In this document: positions 55,453 to 64,000 of the stretch, one piece after another
Numbering within the stretch: the first letter of the stretch is position 1
Layout of the letters: each line of letters opens with the position of its first letter
Source of the DNA: Microgenomates group bacterium
Lineage (GTDB): Bacteria > Patescibacteriota > Microgenomatia > UBA1406 > GWC2-37-13
Direction: 5' to 3'
Length of the DNA stretch: 64,000 nt
Assembly (NCBI GenBank): GCA_029906985.1
Contig: JARYMT010000004.1
Location: forward strand, 1 to 64,000
The notes under the pieces: generated by a model
Seen by the model: only the letters and a program-made list of their open reading frames with translations
What the model was told of the DNA's origin: nothing
Database searches by the model: none
Translations under genes and position numbers: made by a program

Positions 55453-57540
55453 ATGTTCAATCTTACTGCTAATTTTAAACCCACTGGTGATCAACCAAAA
55501 GCCATCAATCAACTGGTTGCCGGTGTTAGTGCTGGATTAAGTAACCAGGTTCTTCTTGGCGTCACAGGTTCGGGAAAAACTTTTACCATGGCTAATGTCA
55601 TAAAAAAACTAAATTTGCCAGCTTTAATCATATCTCATAATAAGACCTTAGCCGGTCAACTTTACCAAGAATTCCGAGATTTTTTTCCCAATAATGCTGT
55701 CTCTTACTTTGTTTCATATTATGATTATTATCAACCAGAAGCTTATATTCCTCAAACCGACATTTATATTGAAAAGGAAGCAGAGATTAATGAATTGATT
55801 GACAAATTAAGACTGCAAACGACGACCAATATTCTAACGAGAAAAGATGTGATTGTTGTCGCCTCAGTATCATGTATCTACAATATCGGCTCTCCCCTTG
55901 AATATGGCAAATTTATTCTTGAATTAAAAATTGGTAAATCATTTACTCCAAAAGAAGTTAGTCAGCGTCTTGCCGAACTACAATACGAAAGATCGGAATT
56001 TGATTTTAAAAGAGGAACCTTTAGATTAAGAGGCGAAAGAATTGATATTTATCCAGCTTATGAAGATTTCGGCTACCTGGTTTACTTTACCAATAATCGA
56101 GTGGTAAAAATTGAAAAAATTGAACCAATTTCTGGAAAATTATTTAAAGAAAAAATTAATAATCTAATTATTTATCCTGCCAAGCATTATATGACCGATT
56201 CAAAGACTTTTAATATCGCTGAAAAAGAAATTAGAAATGATCTAAAAATTGAATCGGAATCTTTAAAAAAACAAAAAAAATTTCTTGAAGCAGAAAGACT
56301 TATAAAAAGAGTTAATTTTGATTTGGAAATGATTAAAGAAGTTGGGTATGTTAACGGAATTGAAAATTATTCACGTTATTTTGATGGTCGTCACCCCGGT
56401 GAGCCTCCTTATACTTTAATAAATTATTTTATTGAATCATTTGGAGATAATTGGCTCCTTTTCATAGACGAATCACATATGACGATCCCTCAATTGCGCG
56501 GGATGTATCAGGGAGATTATTCGCGAAAAAAAATTCTTGTTGAATTTGGATTTCGTTTGAAAGCCGCCTTTGATAACCGACCATTAAAATTTGAAGAATT
56601 TTATCCATTAGCAAAACATAAAATATATGTTTCGGCCACTCCAGATAATTGGGAAATTAATCTAGCAAAAAAAGAAATCATTAAACTAAAAAATAACTTA
56701 AAAAATGAATCAAATAATTTTTTTAAAAAATATTTTTTTGATGAAAATTATGACGGAGTGGCTCAACAACTTGTAAGGCCTACCGGTTTGGTTGATCCTG
56801 AAATAATTATTAAACCAGCTAAAGATGAAATTTCCGATTTAATTTGGGAAATCAAAAAAAGAGCGAAAAAAAAACAAAGAGTACTGGTGACCACCTTAAC
56901 AAAAAGAAATGCTGAAGATCTAACCGACTATTTAAAAGAAAAAAGAATCAAGGTTGCCTATCTTCATTCTGATATTCAAACCCTTGAAAGATCAGATGTT
57001 TTGGATAATTTAAGAAAGGGAAAATTTGACGCTTTAATCGGGGTCAATTTGTTAAGAGAAGGATTGGATTTACCTGAAGTGGCTTTGGTGGCGATTCTTG
57101 ATGCCGATAAAGAAGGATTTTTAAGATCAAAAACCTCGCTTATCCAAACGATGGGTCGAACAGCAAGAAATGCCGCTGGTCAAGTAATAATTTATGCTGA
57201 TCAGTTGACCAAATCTATAAAAGAAGCGATTGAGGAAATTAAAAGAAGACGCGATTACCAAATAGAGTTTAATCGTAAATATCATATTGTTCCAAAAACT
57301 ATCTATAAACCGATCCGAGAAAAAATTATTGAAGAAGAATTTTCAAGCGATCGTTTTTATCCAATGAAAGTTAAAGATTCTATGGTTGATCGATTGGAAA
57401 AAATTAAGCCCGAGGCATTAACTCCATTTGACAGAAAAAAGATTATTCGACAATTAAGAAAAGAAATGCGGCTTGAAGCAGAAAATTTAAATTTTGAACA
57501 GGCAATAAAAATTCGTGACAAAATAAGACAACTTTTATAA
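55453..57540 (+). CDS. uvrB: Excinuclease ABC subunit B
   Basis: The 695-aa protein has Walker [17 protein letters not shown] (about 34-49), the beta-hairpin [31 protein letters not shown], helicase motifs V-VI ([11 protein letters not shown] and [12 protein letters not shown]), and a C-terminal UVR motif ([20 protein letters not shown]). UvrB verifies damage after loading by UvrA and recruits UvrC. uvrA follows 12 bp downstream. Confidence 0.97.
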   Translation: MFNLTANFKPTGDQPKAINQLVAGVSAGLSNQVLLGVTGSGKTFTMANVIKKLNLPALIISHNKTLAGQLYQEFRDFFPNNAVSYFVSYYDYYQPEAYIPQTDIYIEKEAEINELIDKLRLQTTTNILTRKDVIVVASVSCIYNIGSPLEYGKFILELKIGKSFTPKEVSQRLAELQYERSEFDFKRGTFRLRGERIDIYPAYEDFGYLVYFTNNRVVKIEKIEPISGKLFKEKINNLIIYPAKHYMTDSKTFNIAEKEIRNDLKIESESLKKQKKFLEAERLIKRVNFDLEMIKEVGYVNGIENYSRYFDGRHPGEPPYTLINYFIESFGDNWLLFIDESHMTIPQLRGMYQGDYSRKKILVEFGFRLKAAFDNRPLKFEEFYPLAKHKIYVSATPDNWEINLAKKEIIKLKNNLKNESNNFFKKYFFDENYDGVAQQLVRPTGLVDPEIIIKPAKDEISDLIWEIKKRAKKKQRVLVTTLTKRNAEDLTDYLKEKRIKVAYLHSDIQTLERSDVLDNLRKGKFDALIGVNLLREGLDLPEVALVAILDADKEGFLRSKTSLIQTMGRTARNAAGQVIIYADQLTKSIKEAIEEIKRRRDYQIEFNRKYHIVPKTIYKPIREKIIEEEFSSDRFYPMKVKDSMVDRLEKIKPEALTPFDRKKIIRQLRKEMRLEAENLNFEQAIKIRDKIRQLL

Positions 57541-57552
57541 TTTTTCAAAGCT

Positions 57553-60465
57553 ATGGATTTCATAAAAATTAAAGGAGCTCGAGAACACAATCTTAAAAAT
57601 TTAAATATAATTATTCCTAAAAATAAATTGGTAGTTATCACAGGAATTTCCGGTTCGGGAAAATCCTCGCTCGCCTTTGATACTATTTATGCCGAAGGCC
57701 AAAGGCGTTATGTCGAATCACTTTCTGCCTATGCCCGGCAGTTTTTAGGAGTAATGGATAAACCAGACGTTGACGTAATTGAAGGGTTATCTCCCTCAAT
57801 TTCTATTGATCAAAAAAGTTCATCTCGCAACCCACGTTCGACGGTTGGCACCATTACCGAAATTTATGATTATTTAAGACTACTTTATGCCAAAATTGGA
57901 CATCCACATTGCCCTAATTGTGGCAGTGAAATAAAAAGATTAACTTTGGATGAAATAGTAGACCGAATTTTAGATCAAATTTTCAAACAAATTCAAACTA
58001 ATAAAATTAAACCATTTGGCTTTCAAATTTTGTCACCGGTTGTTAGACAAAAAAAAGGTGAATTTAAAGAACTTTTAAACAATATAAAAAGTAAAGGTTT
58101 TTTTCAAGTCAGAATAGACAATTTTTTTTATGATTTAAATAAAGACGAGATTAATCTTTTAAAAAATAATAAACATGATATTGATGTTATTGGAGATAGT
58201 TTTTTTCTCAAATATAAAGATTTTAAAGACAAGATTTTTTTAGCTAATTTTCGCACCCGTCTTAATAATTCGATAGAATTAGCAATTAATTTATCTGATG
58301 GTCTAGTCATTCTTTCCCAGATTACTGAAAATTTTTCAAATAAAAAAAATATCTCTACTAAAGAATGGCTTTATTCGGAAAAATTTTCTTGTCCTAATTG
58401 TAATTTATCAATCCCAGAAATTGAACCAAGAATGTTTTCTTTTAATTCACCTTTGGGAGCCTGCGAAAAATGTAAGGGTTTGGGAACGATCTATAAAATT
58501 GATAAAGACCTAATTTTAAATAAAAAATTATCGATTAATGAAGGTGGTATTTTGCCTTTTAACAAAATTTATTTTCAAGATAGTTGGTTTATCAGATTAA
58601 TAAAACAGGTTGCTTATGAAGAAGGTATAGATTTAGATTTACCACTCGAAAAAATAGACGAACAAAAACTTAATCGATTGTTGGAAGGAACAAACAAAAT
58701 ATACCAAGTTAGAGGAACTAACCGATTTGGTCGTCCGACTGTAATTTACGAAAAATTTATCGGTCTTATTCCCGAATTAGAAAAAAGATTTTTTGAAAGC
58801 CAAAGCGATTTAGAAAATCTTGAATTTAATCGATATATTAGGGAAAAAACTTGCCCTGTATGTCTAGGAAAGAGGCTAAAATCCGAGGTTCTCTCAATTA
58901 CCCTAGATGGACTGGATATTATTACATTGACAGAAAAACCAATAGTTGACCTTTTTGAATATTTCAAAAATATCTTACCGGGTAAACTTTCTAAATATGA
59001 ATATGAAATTGCTAAATTAATTTTAAAAGAAATTTTGACTAGATTAAATTTTCTAAATAATGTTGGTCTAGGCTATCTAACTTTGGCGCGCAGCTCAAAA
59101 AGTTTATCTGGCGGCGAGTTACAAAGAATTCGCCTTGCTTCCCAAATCGGCTCAGGTTTAACTGGAGTTTTATATGTATTAGATGAACCATCAATTGGTC
59201 TTCATCCTAAAGATTTAACTGCTTTGATTAATACCCTTAAAGATCTAAGGGATTTAGGTAATTCAATAATTGTTGTCGAACATGATAGAAACACAATGGA
59301 AAATGCCGATTGGCTAATAGAATTAGGTCCTAGGGCAGGAAAAAACGGCGGTAAGTTGGTTTATCAAGGAACAGTTGATAATATAAAAAAAGCAAAAGAT
59401 TCAATTACTGGCCAATACCTTACCTATAGAAAAAAAATTGCTATTAGCACGCGGCCATTAACTCAAATTTTTGGAAATTTGGAACTTTATGGAGCCTCCG
59501 AAAACAATTTAAAAAAAATTAATGTTAATTTTCCACTGGGAAATTTAATTGCGGTTACTGGCGTTTCCGGATCAGGAAAATCCTCATTAATTGTTGACAC
59601 TTTATATCCGGCTTTAAAATATTATCTTGAAGGATTTTATCAGGAAAAGATTGGCAAATTTAATCGTCTGCTTGGTTATCAATATCTTGACCGGGTATAT
59701 CTGGTTGATCAATCACCTATTGGAAGAACACCAAGATCTAATCCTGCAACCTATCTTGGTTTTTTTGATCAAATTAGGGATATTTTTAGTCAAACGCCGG
59801 ATTCCAGAGCAAAAGGATTTTCCAAAGGCAGATTTTCATTTAATGTCAAAGGTGGTCGTTGTGAAAAATGTCAGGGTGCCGGCGTAATCAAAATCGAAAT
59901 GCAATTTTTGCCAGATGTTTATGTCAAATGCGATGTCTGCCAGGGACAAAGGTATAACAAAGAAACTCTTGAAGTAAAGTATAAAGGAAAAAATATTTAT
60001 GAGATATTAAAAATGACTGTTGATGAAGCAGCGGATTTTTTTAAAAATCATTATCAAATCTATAACAAACTTTTTTTTCTACAAAATGTTGGCTTAGGGT
60101 ATATTGAATTAGGTCAACCAGCTCCAACTTTATCTGGGGGTGAAGCCCAAAGAGTAAAGTTAGCCAATGAATTATCAAAAAAAAATACTGGCCGGACACT
60201 TTATATACTTGATGAACCAACCACCGGCCTTCATTTTTACGATATAGAAAAACTCCTTAATACCTTGAATTTGCTAGTGGAAAAAGGCAATACAGTCATT
60301 GTTATTGAGCATAACCTAGACGTCATAAAAAACTGTCAGTACATCATCGACCTGGGTCCTGAAGGTGGAGACAAGGGCGGATATGTGGTCTATCAAGGCA
60401 AAATTGACAATATTGTTAATGAAAAAAAATCATACACGGGCAGTTATTTATTTAAAAAAATTTGA
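57553..60465 (+). CDS. uvrA: Excinuclease ABC subunit A
   Basis: The 970-aa protein has two ABC modules: Walker [16 protein letters not shown] (about 31-45) and [15 protein letters not shown] (about 673-687), signature motifs [12 protein letters not shown] and [12 protein letters not shown], and zinc fingers ([22 protein letters not shown] with CEKCKG, and CEKCQGAG with CDVCQGQ). It scans DNA for bulky lesions. It ends in TGA, confirming TGA as a stop here. Confidence 0.97.
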   Translation: MDFIKIKGAREHNLKNLNIIIPKNKLVVITGISGSGKSSLAFDTIYAEGQRRYVESLSAYARQFLGVMDKPDVDVIEGLSPSISIDQKSSSRNPRSTVGTITEIYDYLRLLYAKIGHPHCPNCGSEIKRLTLDEIVDRILDQIFKQIQTNKIKPFGFQILSPVVRQKKGEFKELLNNIKSKGFFQVRIDNFFYDLNKDEINLLKNNKHDIDVIGDSFFLKYKDFKDKIFLANFRTRLNNSIELAINLSDGLVILSQITENFSNKKNISTKEWLYSEKFSCPNCNLSIPEIEPRMFSFNSPLGACEKCKGLGTIYKIDKDLILNKKLSINEGGILPFNKIYFQDSWFIRLIKQVAYEEGIDLDLPLEKIDEQKLNRLLEGTNKIYQVRGTNRFGRPTVIYEKFIGLIPELEKRFFESQSDLENLEFNRYIREKTCPVCLGKRLKSEVLSITLDGLDIITLTEKPIVDLFEYFKNILPGKLSKYEYEIAKLILKEILTRLNFLNNVGLGYLTLARSSKSLSGGELQRIRLASQIGSGLTGVLYVLDEPSIGLHPKDLTALINTLKDLRDLGNSIIVVEHDRNTMENADWLIELGPRAGKNGGKLVYQGTVDNIKKAKDSITGQYLTYRKKIAISTRPLTQIFGNLELYGASENNLKKINVNFPLGNLIAVTGVSGSGKSSLIVDTLYPALKYYLEGFYQEKIGKFNRLLGYQYLDRVYLVDQSPIGRTPRSNPATYLGFFDQIRDIFSQTPDSRAKGFSKGRFSFNVKGGRCEKCQGAGVIKIEMQFLPDVYVKCDVCQGQRYNKETLEVKYKGKNIYEILKMTVDEAADFFKNHYQIYNKLFFLQNVGLGYIELGQPAPTLSGGEAQRVKLANELSKKNTGRTLYILDEPTTGLHFYDIEKLLNTLNLLVEKGNTVIVIEHNLDVIKNCQYIIDLGPEGGDKGGYVVYQGKIDNIVNEKKSYTGSYLFKKI

Positions 60466-60490
60466 ATAATATTATACTATAGGTTATAAT
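60462..60490 (+). promoter_or_regulatory. Leaderless promoter of the HD-domain gene
   Basis: TTGAAT (60462-60467, overlapping the uvrA stop), a 17-bp spacer, TATAAT (60485-60490), then 6 nt to the ATG at 60497. Confidence 0.7.
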
Positions 60491-60496
60491 TATCGG

Positions 60497-61981
60497 ATGG
60501 AGTCCCGTCAATCGACTGTTTTTCCCGAAGGCGATTTAAGAATACCAGCCGAATTAATACATTTATACCGAGAAGCTGGGCTAGCATTTAACAGAAGTAT
60601 TGAATTAGCTAGTCGACATTTCGTACAAGATGTGGCTGATGACAATCCTCCCGCTTCATCTAATTGGACGAACTATGCTGTTCAGGTGCCGGATTTAGCT
60701 CGTCAATATGAAGAAATAGACCGTTTTTTAAGAATGGGCGGGATTGTTGAGCACTCTATTCCTCATTTATTAAGAGTGAGCGATATAGCAATGATTCTTT
60801 TAAGATATTTTTCAAACTATGTACAATTTGATGGGTTATTAAATGGACTTAACATATATCAATCTCGAAATATTATTCCTTTTGAAAAGTATAGGGAAGA
60901 GGAAAAAAAACCAATGGCCTTTTTAATTATGTTGGATTATGCAATTAATTTTCATGATATTGGAAGTCATAACGGCAAACACAATCATGCAGAAATTGGC
61001 GGATTAGAAACATATCATATTCTAAAAAAACTAGGTTTTAGTGAGGATTTTTGTTTTATTGTGGCGGCCGCTGTTGCACTGCATTCAGATTCACCGATAA
61101 AGTTAATTGATAGTACTCAAGAGAATCGTTTAAAACAATTATATTCTTTAAAAGAAGATTCACCAATAGGAAGAAAAGGTGAAGACGCAACTTATATTAT
61201 TTTTGCTTTATCTACGATATTATTTATTTCAGATAAACTTGATATTTCTGGATCACGTGTTTTACCAAACCAATTTGATAGAAATATTCATGGAGTTTTG
61301 GAACAATCTATTACTAATCCTCATTATACCCAAGCCCTAATCAAACCTTTCCCAGATATTTCATTTATGAAAGATGTCGATGGACGTTTAACATTAAAAG
61401 TTACTTATTCGGTGATTCCAGATATTTTTTTATTTTATTTTTGTTTGGATATATTATCGTCTAGTTCGCCTGATTCATTTTATTTCAGATTGTCTGAATT
61501 AATAAGACCTTTTTTATCTAATCCTGGTGACCAGGAGTTTAAATCTATTATGGATTTCTTAAAAAATAAGTCTGATGAATTTCTTAATAATAATACTTCT
61601 CAAGAATATTCACAAATGGAAATTGATACTTTAAAAAAAGCTGCCCAGATGTATTTAGTTTTGTTTTATAAATATACAAGTACAAGAAGAGAAATATATA
61701 TAAATCCTAGAAGAAACAATAGTGAAATGGACACAGAAACGGCAAAAAATGAACAAAATTTTTTGTTACAACTTGTTATGGAGTTAGTATCAACCCTACC
61801 TTGTCCGACCGTAAAAAAAATAATTGACGATCTCAAAAAAGCTTATGAAAATAAATTAAATATAGCTAGGAAATTATTGGCTTTTCTTTTTCAAATCTCT
61901 GATATTCGACTAGTTTTAGAAACAAATATATATAGTTCGGATGGGATAATTTTTGATTCTGCTTCTGAGCAATCAAAATAG
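60497..61981 (+). CDS. HD-domain phosphohydrolase-like protein
   Basis: The 494-aa soluble protein has HD-superfamily metal ligands in order: EHSIPH (H86/H90), INFHDIGSHNGKHNH (H153-D154, H162, H164), VALHSD (H196) and FISDKLD (D246). This pattern suits a nucleotide or cyclic-dinucleotide hydrolase. There is no GYP motif of c-di-GMP enzymes. Residues 300-494 are helical and unrecognised. It is convergent with the decayed sigma-factor cluster. The function is unknown. Confidence 0.65.
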   Translation: MESRQSTVFPEGDLRIPAELIHLYREAGLAFNRSIELASRHFVQDVADDNPPASSNWTNYAVQVPDLARQYEEIDRFLRMGGIVEHSIPHLLRVSDIAMILLRYFSNYVQFDGLLNGLNIYQSRNIIPFEKYREEEKKPMAFLIMLDYAINFHDIGSHNGKHNHAEIGGLETYHILKKLGFSEDFCFIVAAAVALHSDSPIKLIDSTQENRLKQLYSLKEDSPIGRKGEDATYIIFALSTILFISDKLDISGSRVLPNQFDRNIHGVLEQSITNPHYTQALIKPFPDISFMKDVDGRLTLKVTYSVIPDIFLFYFCLDILSSSSPDSFYFRLSELIRPFLSNPGDQEFKSIMDFLKNKSDEFLNNNTSQEYSQMEIDTLKKAAQMYLVLFYKYTSTRREIYINPRRNNSEMDTETAKNEQNFLLQLVMELVSTLPCPTVKKIIDDLKKAYENKLNIARKLLAFLFQISDIRLVLETNIYSSDGIIFDSASEQSK

Positions 61982-62030
61982 TTTAAAAAATAGCGGTAAT
62001 TTTTATTTGGTTTTTCCGTTTTACCTAAAA

Positions 62031-62249
62031 TTATTTTCGTATTCTTTTAAGTTTAGAGTCTTTTCTTAAAGATCTTAATACCTTAGTACGAAGATTCCTT
62101 AAAATCCCGAATTGTAAACTTAATACATAACCTATTTCTGAATCGGAAAAAATTTTTCGGAAAGGACCAAGACAATAATGTAACATTAAAATAATTTTTT
62201 GATCTTCTGATAAATTATCAAGAAATGTGGAAAGTTTTTTCCTTAATTC
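62031..62249 (-). pseudogene. Fragment of a sigma factor (region 4)
   Basis: The minus strand has 72 sense codons between two in-frame stops and no credible start. The translation LSTFLDNLSEDQKIILMLHY, then IGYVLSLQFGILRNLRTKVL and RSLRKDSKLKRIRK, aligns with region 4 of the sigma factor at 62846-63853 (LLRLIETLDETTQMVLMLYY, then IGSILGLARKDIQRILQNGL and RQLRKRCHQLK). It is a remnant of a duplicated or related gene. Confidence 0.65.
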
Positions 62250-62275
62250 TTAATTATTTTTTTTGTTTACTATTA

Positions 62276-62842
62276 TTAATTGATAAGCTTAATACTATTT
62301 TTGATATCCTTTAACTGCCATTTTTTATTTTTAATATATATGCCATCATTCTCTATTCTCGATAAAAAAACAAGGATATATGCCTGTTGGCTAATGTTGT
62401 TTTATAATAAATTAAATCATATACTTTAAGATTACCAAGTAGATACGGCCATTGTTTTGCAGGACTCTCTCTGTAATTGAATAAATGCTTCAATGATGAA
62501 GTCTATCCCGTGATTAATTCCATAAGTATCAGGGTCAGTTAATGCTATAACATCCAAAATAATCCCCCCCAAACTGAATAATCCAAGGTCTAAAACTTCC
62601 TTTTGTTAGAATAGATTCAAACATTCCCTTAATAATTAAGAACAATGGTTTTCTTTCATAGAATTCCGATAAATTATTTTTTGTAATAAAGACACCAAGA
62701 CACCTATGCCGTGGTGCTTCTGGGTTTAATGATTTGGGTTTATATTTGATTAATACCCTTTCTGCAATAGATTGGGTACAAAAAATTCTCTTGGTGTTAT
62801 TCGTAACCATTCAATTCCTCTGGTTTTAGTTTGTTCTACCAT
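62276..62842 (-). pseudogene. Unknown gene broken by about four frameshifts
   Basis: From ATG 62842 (3 bp after the upstream sigma stop) the frame MVEQTKTRGIEWLRITPREFF shifts near a T6 run into CTQSIAERVLIKYKPKSLNP..., continuing to RPWIIQFGG. It shifts again in a G7 run (62574-62580) into IILDVIALTDPDTYGINHGI..., at an AG repeat into PAKQWPYLLGNLKVYDLIYY..., and at a T7 run into LSRIENDGIYIKNKKWQLKD, ending at TAA 62276-62278. All breaks are at simple repeats. The reconstructed product is about 188 aa, soluble and of no family I recognise. It was probably in an operon with the sigma factor. Confidence 0.6.
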
Positions 62843-62845
62843 AAA

Positions 62846-63853
62846 TTACCGAAATGGTTTTAATTGATGACATCGTTTTCTTAGCTGTCGTAGGCCATTT
62901 TGAAGTATTCTTTGTATGTCTTTCCGAGCTAGTCCAAGTATTGATCCTATTTGCTTATATGTATATGAATAACCACAGGGAACAAGACCATAATACAACA
63001 TTAAAACCATTTGCGTAGTTTCGTCTAAAGTTTCAATAAGTCGTAAAAGTTGTATATTTAAATCTCTCGTATCTAATTGATTATGATCATCGGGGGTCGG
63101 TTGATTTGTAACTAAAGTTTCTTCTGGGGGGCTTTGATCTGAATCATCTTCATTAACTATATTTATAGGTATATTCCCACCAGCACCGTATCGAAGCACA
63201 CGCACTACAAATAAATAATCAATATTTAACCTTCGGGCAATTACTTTTGGATCGATGTCTTCCCCCTGAGCGGCAAGCTCTTCAGCCATTTTTCTAATTA
63301 ACCTGATTATTTCTCCTGTATGGCGGCTAATTGTAAATTGCGTTGTTTGCGTTTGAAGATATCTTATAACTCTTCCAAAAACATCCCAGTAGGCAGCTAC
63401 CGATGGTTTCGCGCCTGCCTCAGGATCAAAAAGAGCAATTTTTGATAAAAAACCAATTCGAGCCTCTTGCATTGGGTCTTCTTCCCATTGTTTTCTTATA
63501 TGAAATCGGCGCATAACCATTTTAAATAACCAATCATACCCTTCTAATAATAACTCAGCCGCCACATTTCCGCAATATTCAAGTTCGTCTGGCATCTCTT
63601 CTTTTGATGTTTCGTTTTGCGAAAGCCAAAGTTGATAAGCCTCGATTAGGATGAGAATCTTAGGTAATGATATATCTTCTTTGCTTAAGTCAATTTCATT
63701 ATTACCTATACCTAATTGTATAGACCTAACTTTTTCACATAAATCCAATACTTCACGACACGTATATTTTCCATGTCTTTCTACAATATTGTGCCTTTCT
63801 TTTTTGTGCCTTTCTGTTTCTTTTACATTATTTTGAAAATCATATTCCGACAT
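62846..63853 (-). CDS. Divergent sigma-70 family factor
   Basis: The 335-aa protein has a weak region 2 at about 100-170 (LLLEGYDWLFKMVMRRF, then DPMQEARIGFLSKIALFDP, then YWDVFGRVIRYLQTQ), a region 3-like HTH at 174-225, an acidic linker (about 233-260) and region 4 at 265-330 with HTH YKQIGSILGLARKDIQRILQ. The N-terminal 95 residues are charged and unlike region 1. Region 2.3-2.4 residues for -10 recognition are poorly conserved, so promoter preference may be unusual. Its downstream neighbours on the same strand are decayed. Confidence 0.7.
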   Translation of the reverse strand: MSEYDFQNNVKETERHKKERHNIVERHGKYTCREVLDLCEKVRSIQLGIGNNEIDLSKEDISLPKILILIEAYQLWLSQNETSKEEMPDELEYCGNVAAELLLEGYDWLFKMVMRRFHIRKQWEEDPMQEARIGFLSKIALFDPEAGAKPSVAAYWDVFGRVIRYLQTQTTQFTISRHTGEIIRLIRKMAEELAAQGEDIDPKVIARRLNIDYLFVVRVLRYGAGGNIPINIVNEDDSDQSPPEETLVTNQPTPDDHNQLDTRDLNIQLLRLIETLDETTQMVLMLYYGLVPCGYSYTYKQIGSILGLARKDIQRILQNGLRQLRKRCHQLKPFR

Positions 63854-63897
63854 ATCTTTAATTTTATCCTATAATATGTTATAATCTTGACATCAAT

Positions 63898-64000
63898 ATG
63901 ACATGTCCTAAGACTATCTGGGAGTATTCAAGGATGACTGAGGCTGAACGAATTATCCAGACAGCTTACCATATAAAGAGCGGTTTTTATCAAAAAAAGG
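63898..64000 (+). CDS. N-terminus of an unknown gene, cut by the window end
   Basis: An open frame from ATG 63898 reads MTCPKTIWEYSRMTEAERII and continues past 64000. A second ATG at 63934 (MTEAERIIQTAYHIK) is an equally likely start. TATAAT occurs at 63870-63875 and 63880-63885. It is divergent from the sigma factor gene. Too little is visible to name it. Confidence 0.45.
   Translation, partial: MTCPKTIWEYSRMTEAERIIQTAYHIKSGFYQKK

Overview
The window is AT-rich (intergenic spacers are almost pure A/T) and gene-dense. It looks like a chromosome segment of an uncultivated bacterium with a reduced genome, most likely Patescibacteria/CPR and perhaps Microgenomates. That placement is inference. 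It rests on stripped-down versions of universal proteins (trigger factor without its PPIase domain, PheT without its OB-fold tRNA-binding domain, ThrRS without TGS, a short HolA-like protein), a 23S gene separated from 16S and 5S, a pilus/pseudopilin and sortase surface apparatus, and a 201-aa protein resembling what I remember as the CPR-associated DUF5660. The genetic code is standard: TGA ends real genes such as rnc and uvrA.

Layout. 1-1278 (+): end of a pilMNO-type IV pilus operon. 1265-5355 (-): rpsP, then rpmF-nusB-rnc, then a 42-aa membrane peptide and recG. 5405-8011 (+): class A penicillin-binding protein. 8110-9803: a transglutaminase-like protein and a divergently transcribed YkgJ-like Cys-cluster protein. 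9860-15821 (-): thrS-infC-rpmI-rplT-pheS-pheT operon. 15881-18810: nitroreductase directly behind tRNA-Val, a frameshifted small gene, tRNA-Asp, mtaB. 18816-20931 (+): consensus promoter followed at once by a terminator, then a glucosaminidase-like secreted protein, a short trigger factor and the DUF5660-like gene. 21217-23950 (-): a second glucosaminidase-like protein, a membrane-tethered methyltransferase and an unusual 506-aa sigma factor. 24085-25021: two tRNAs and a broken cysteine amidase-like gene. 25140-33384 (-): surface locus with sortase, an LPXTG-type surface protein of about 1800 aa, a pseudopilin and a GH39-like glycosidase. 33466-40386: membrane protein, phosphohexomutase, HolA-like, PfkB kinase, gpmI, ruvC. 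40404-43787 (-): tRNA-Ala plus 23S rRNA with its own promoter and hairpin-rich leader. 43818-49226: ruvA, eno, ppsA, divergent ruvB, tRNA-Leu. 49264-54560 (-): two exported proteins and acetyl-CoA synthetase. 54719-61981 (+): DedA, uvrB, uvrA and an HD-domain protein. 62031-63853 (-): a divergent sigma factor followed by a multiply frameshifted gene and a sigma region-4 fragment.

The most distinctive genome-wide feature is promoter placement. At many transcription-unit heads a -10 hexamer lies only 5-8 nt before the start codon, often with a -35 at 17-18 bp, so the predicted +1 falls on the start codon (leaderless mRNAs). Shine-Dalgarno sequences are largely absent.

The most interesting locus is the surface operon at 25-33 kb. 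Its giant protein contains a complete LPATG sorting signal followed in the same frame by a fresh signal peptide. Its leaderless promoter points at an ATG joined to the main frame only if a T7 run were T8, which could be a phase-variation switch. Other leads are a promoter-terminator unit of about 48 nt directly abutting a start codon (18816-18900), a 23S operon with no 16S or 5S, two atypical sigma factors with decay products, and a phosphoglycerate mutase with Thr at the usual Ser nucleophile position.
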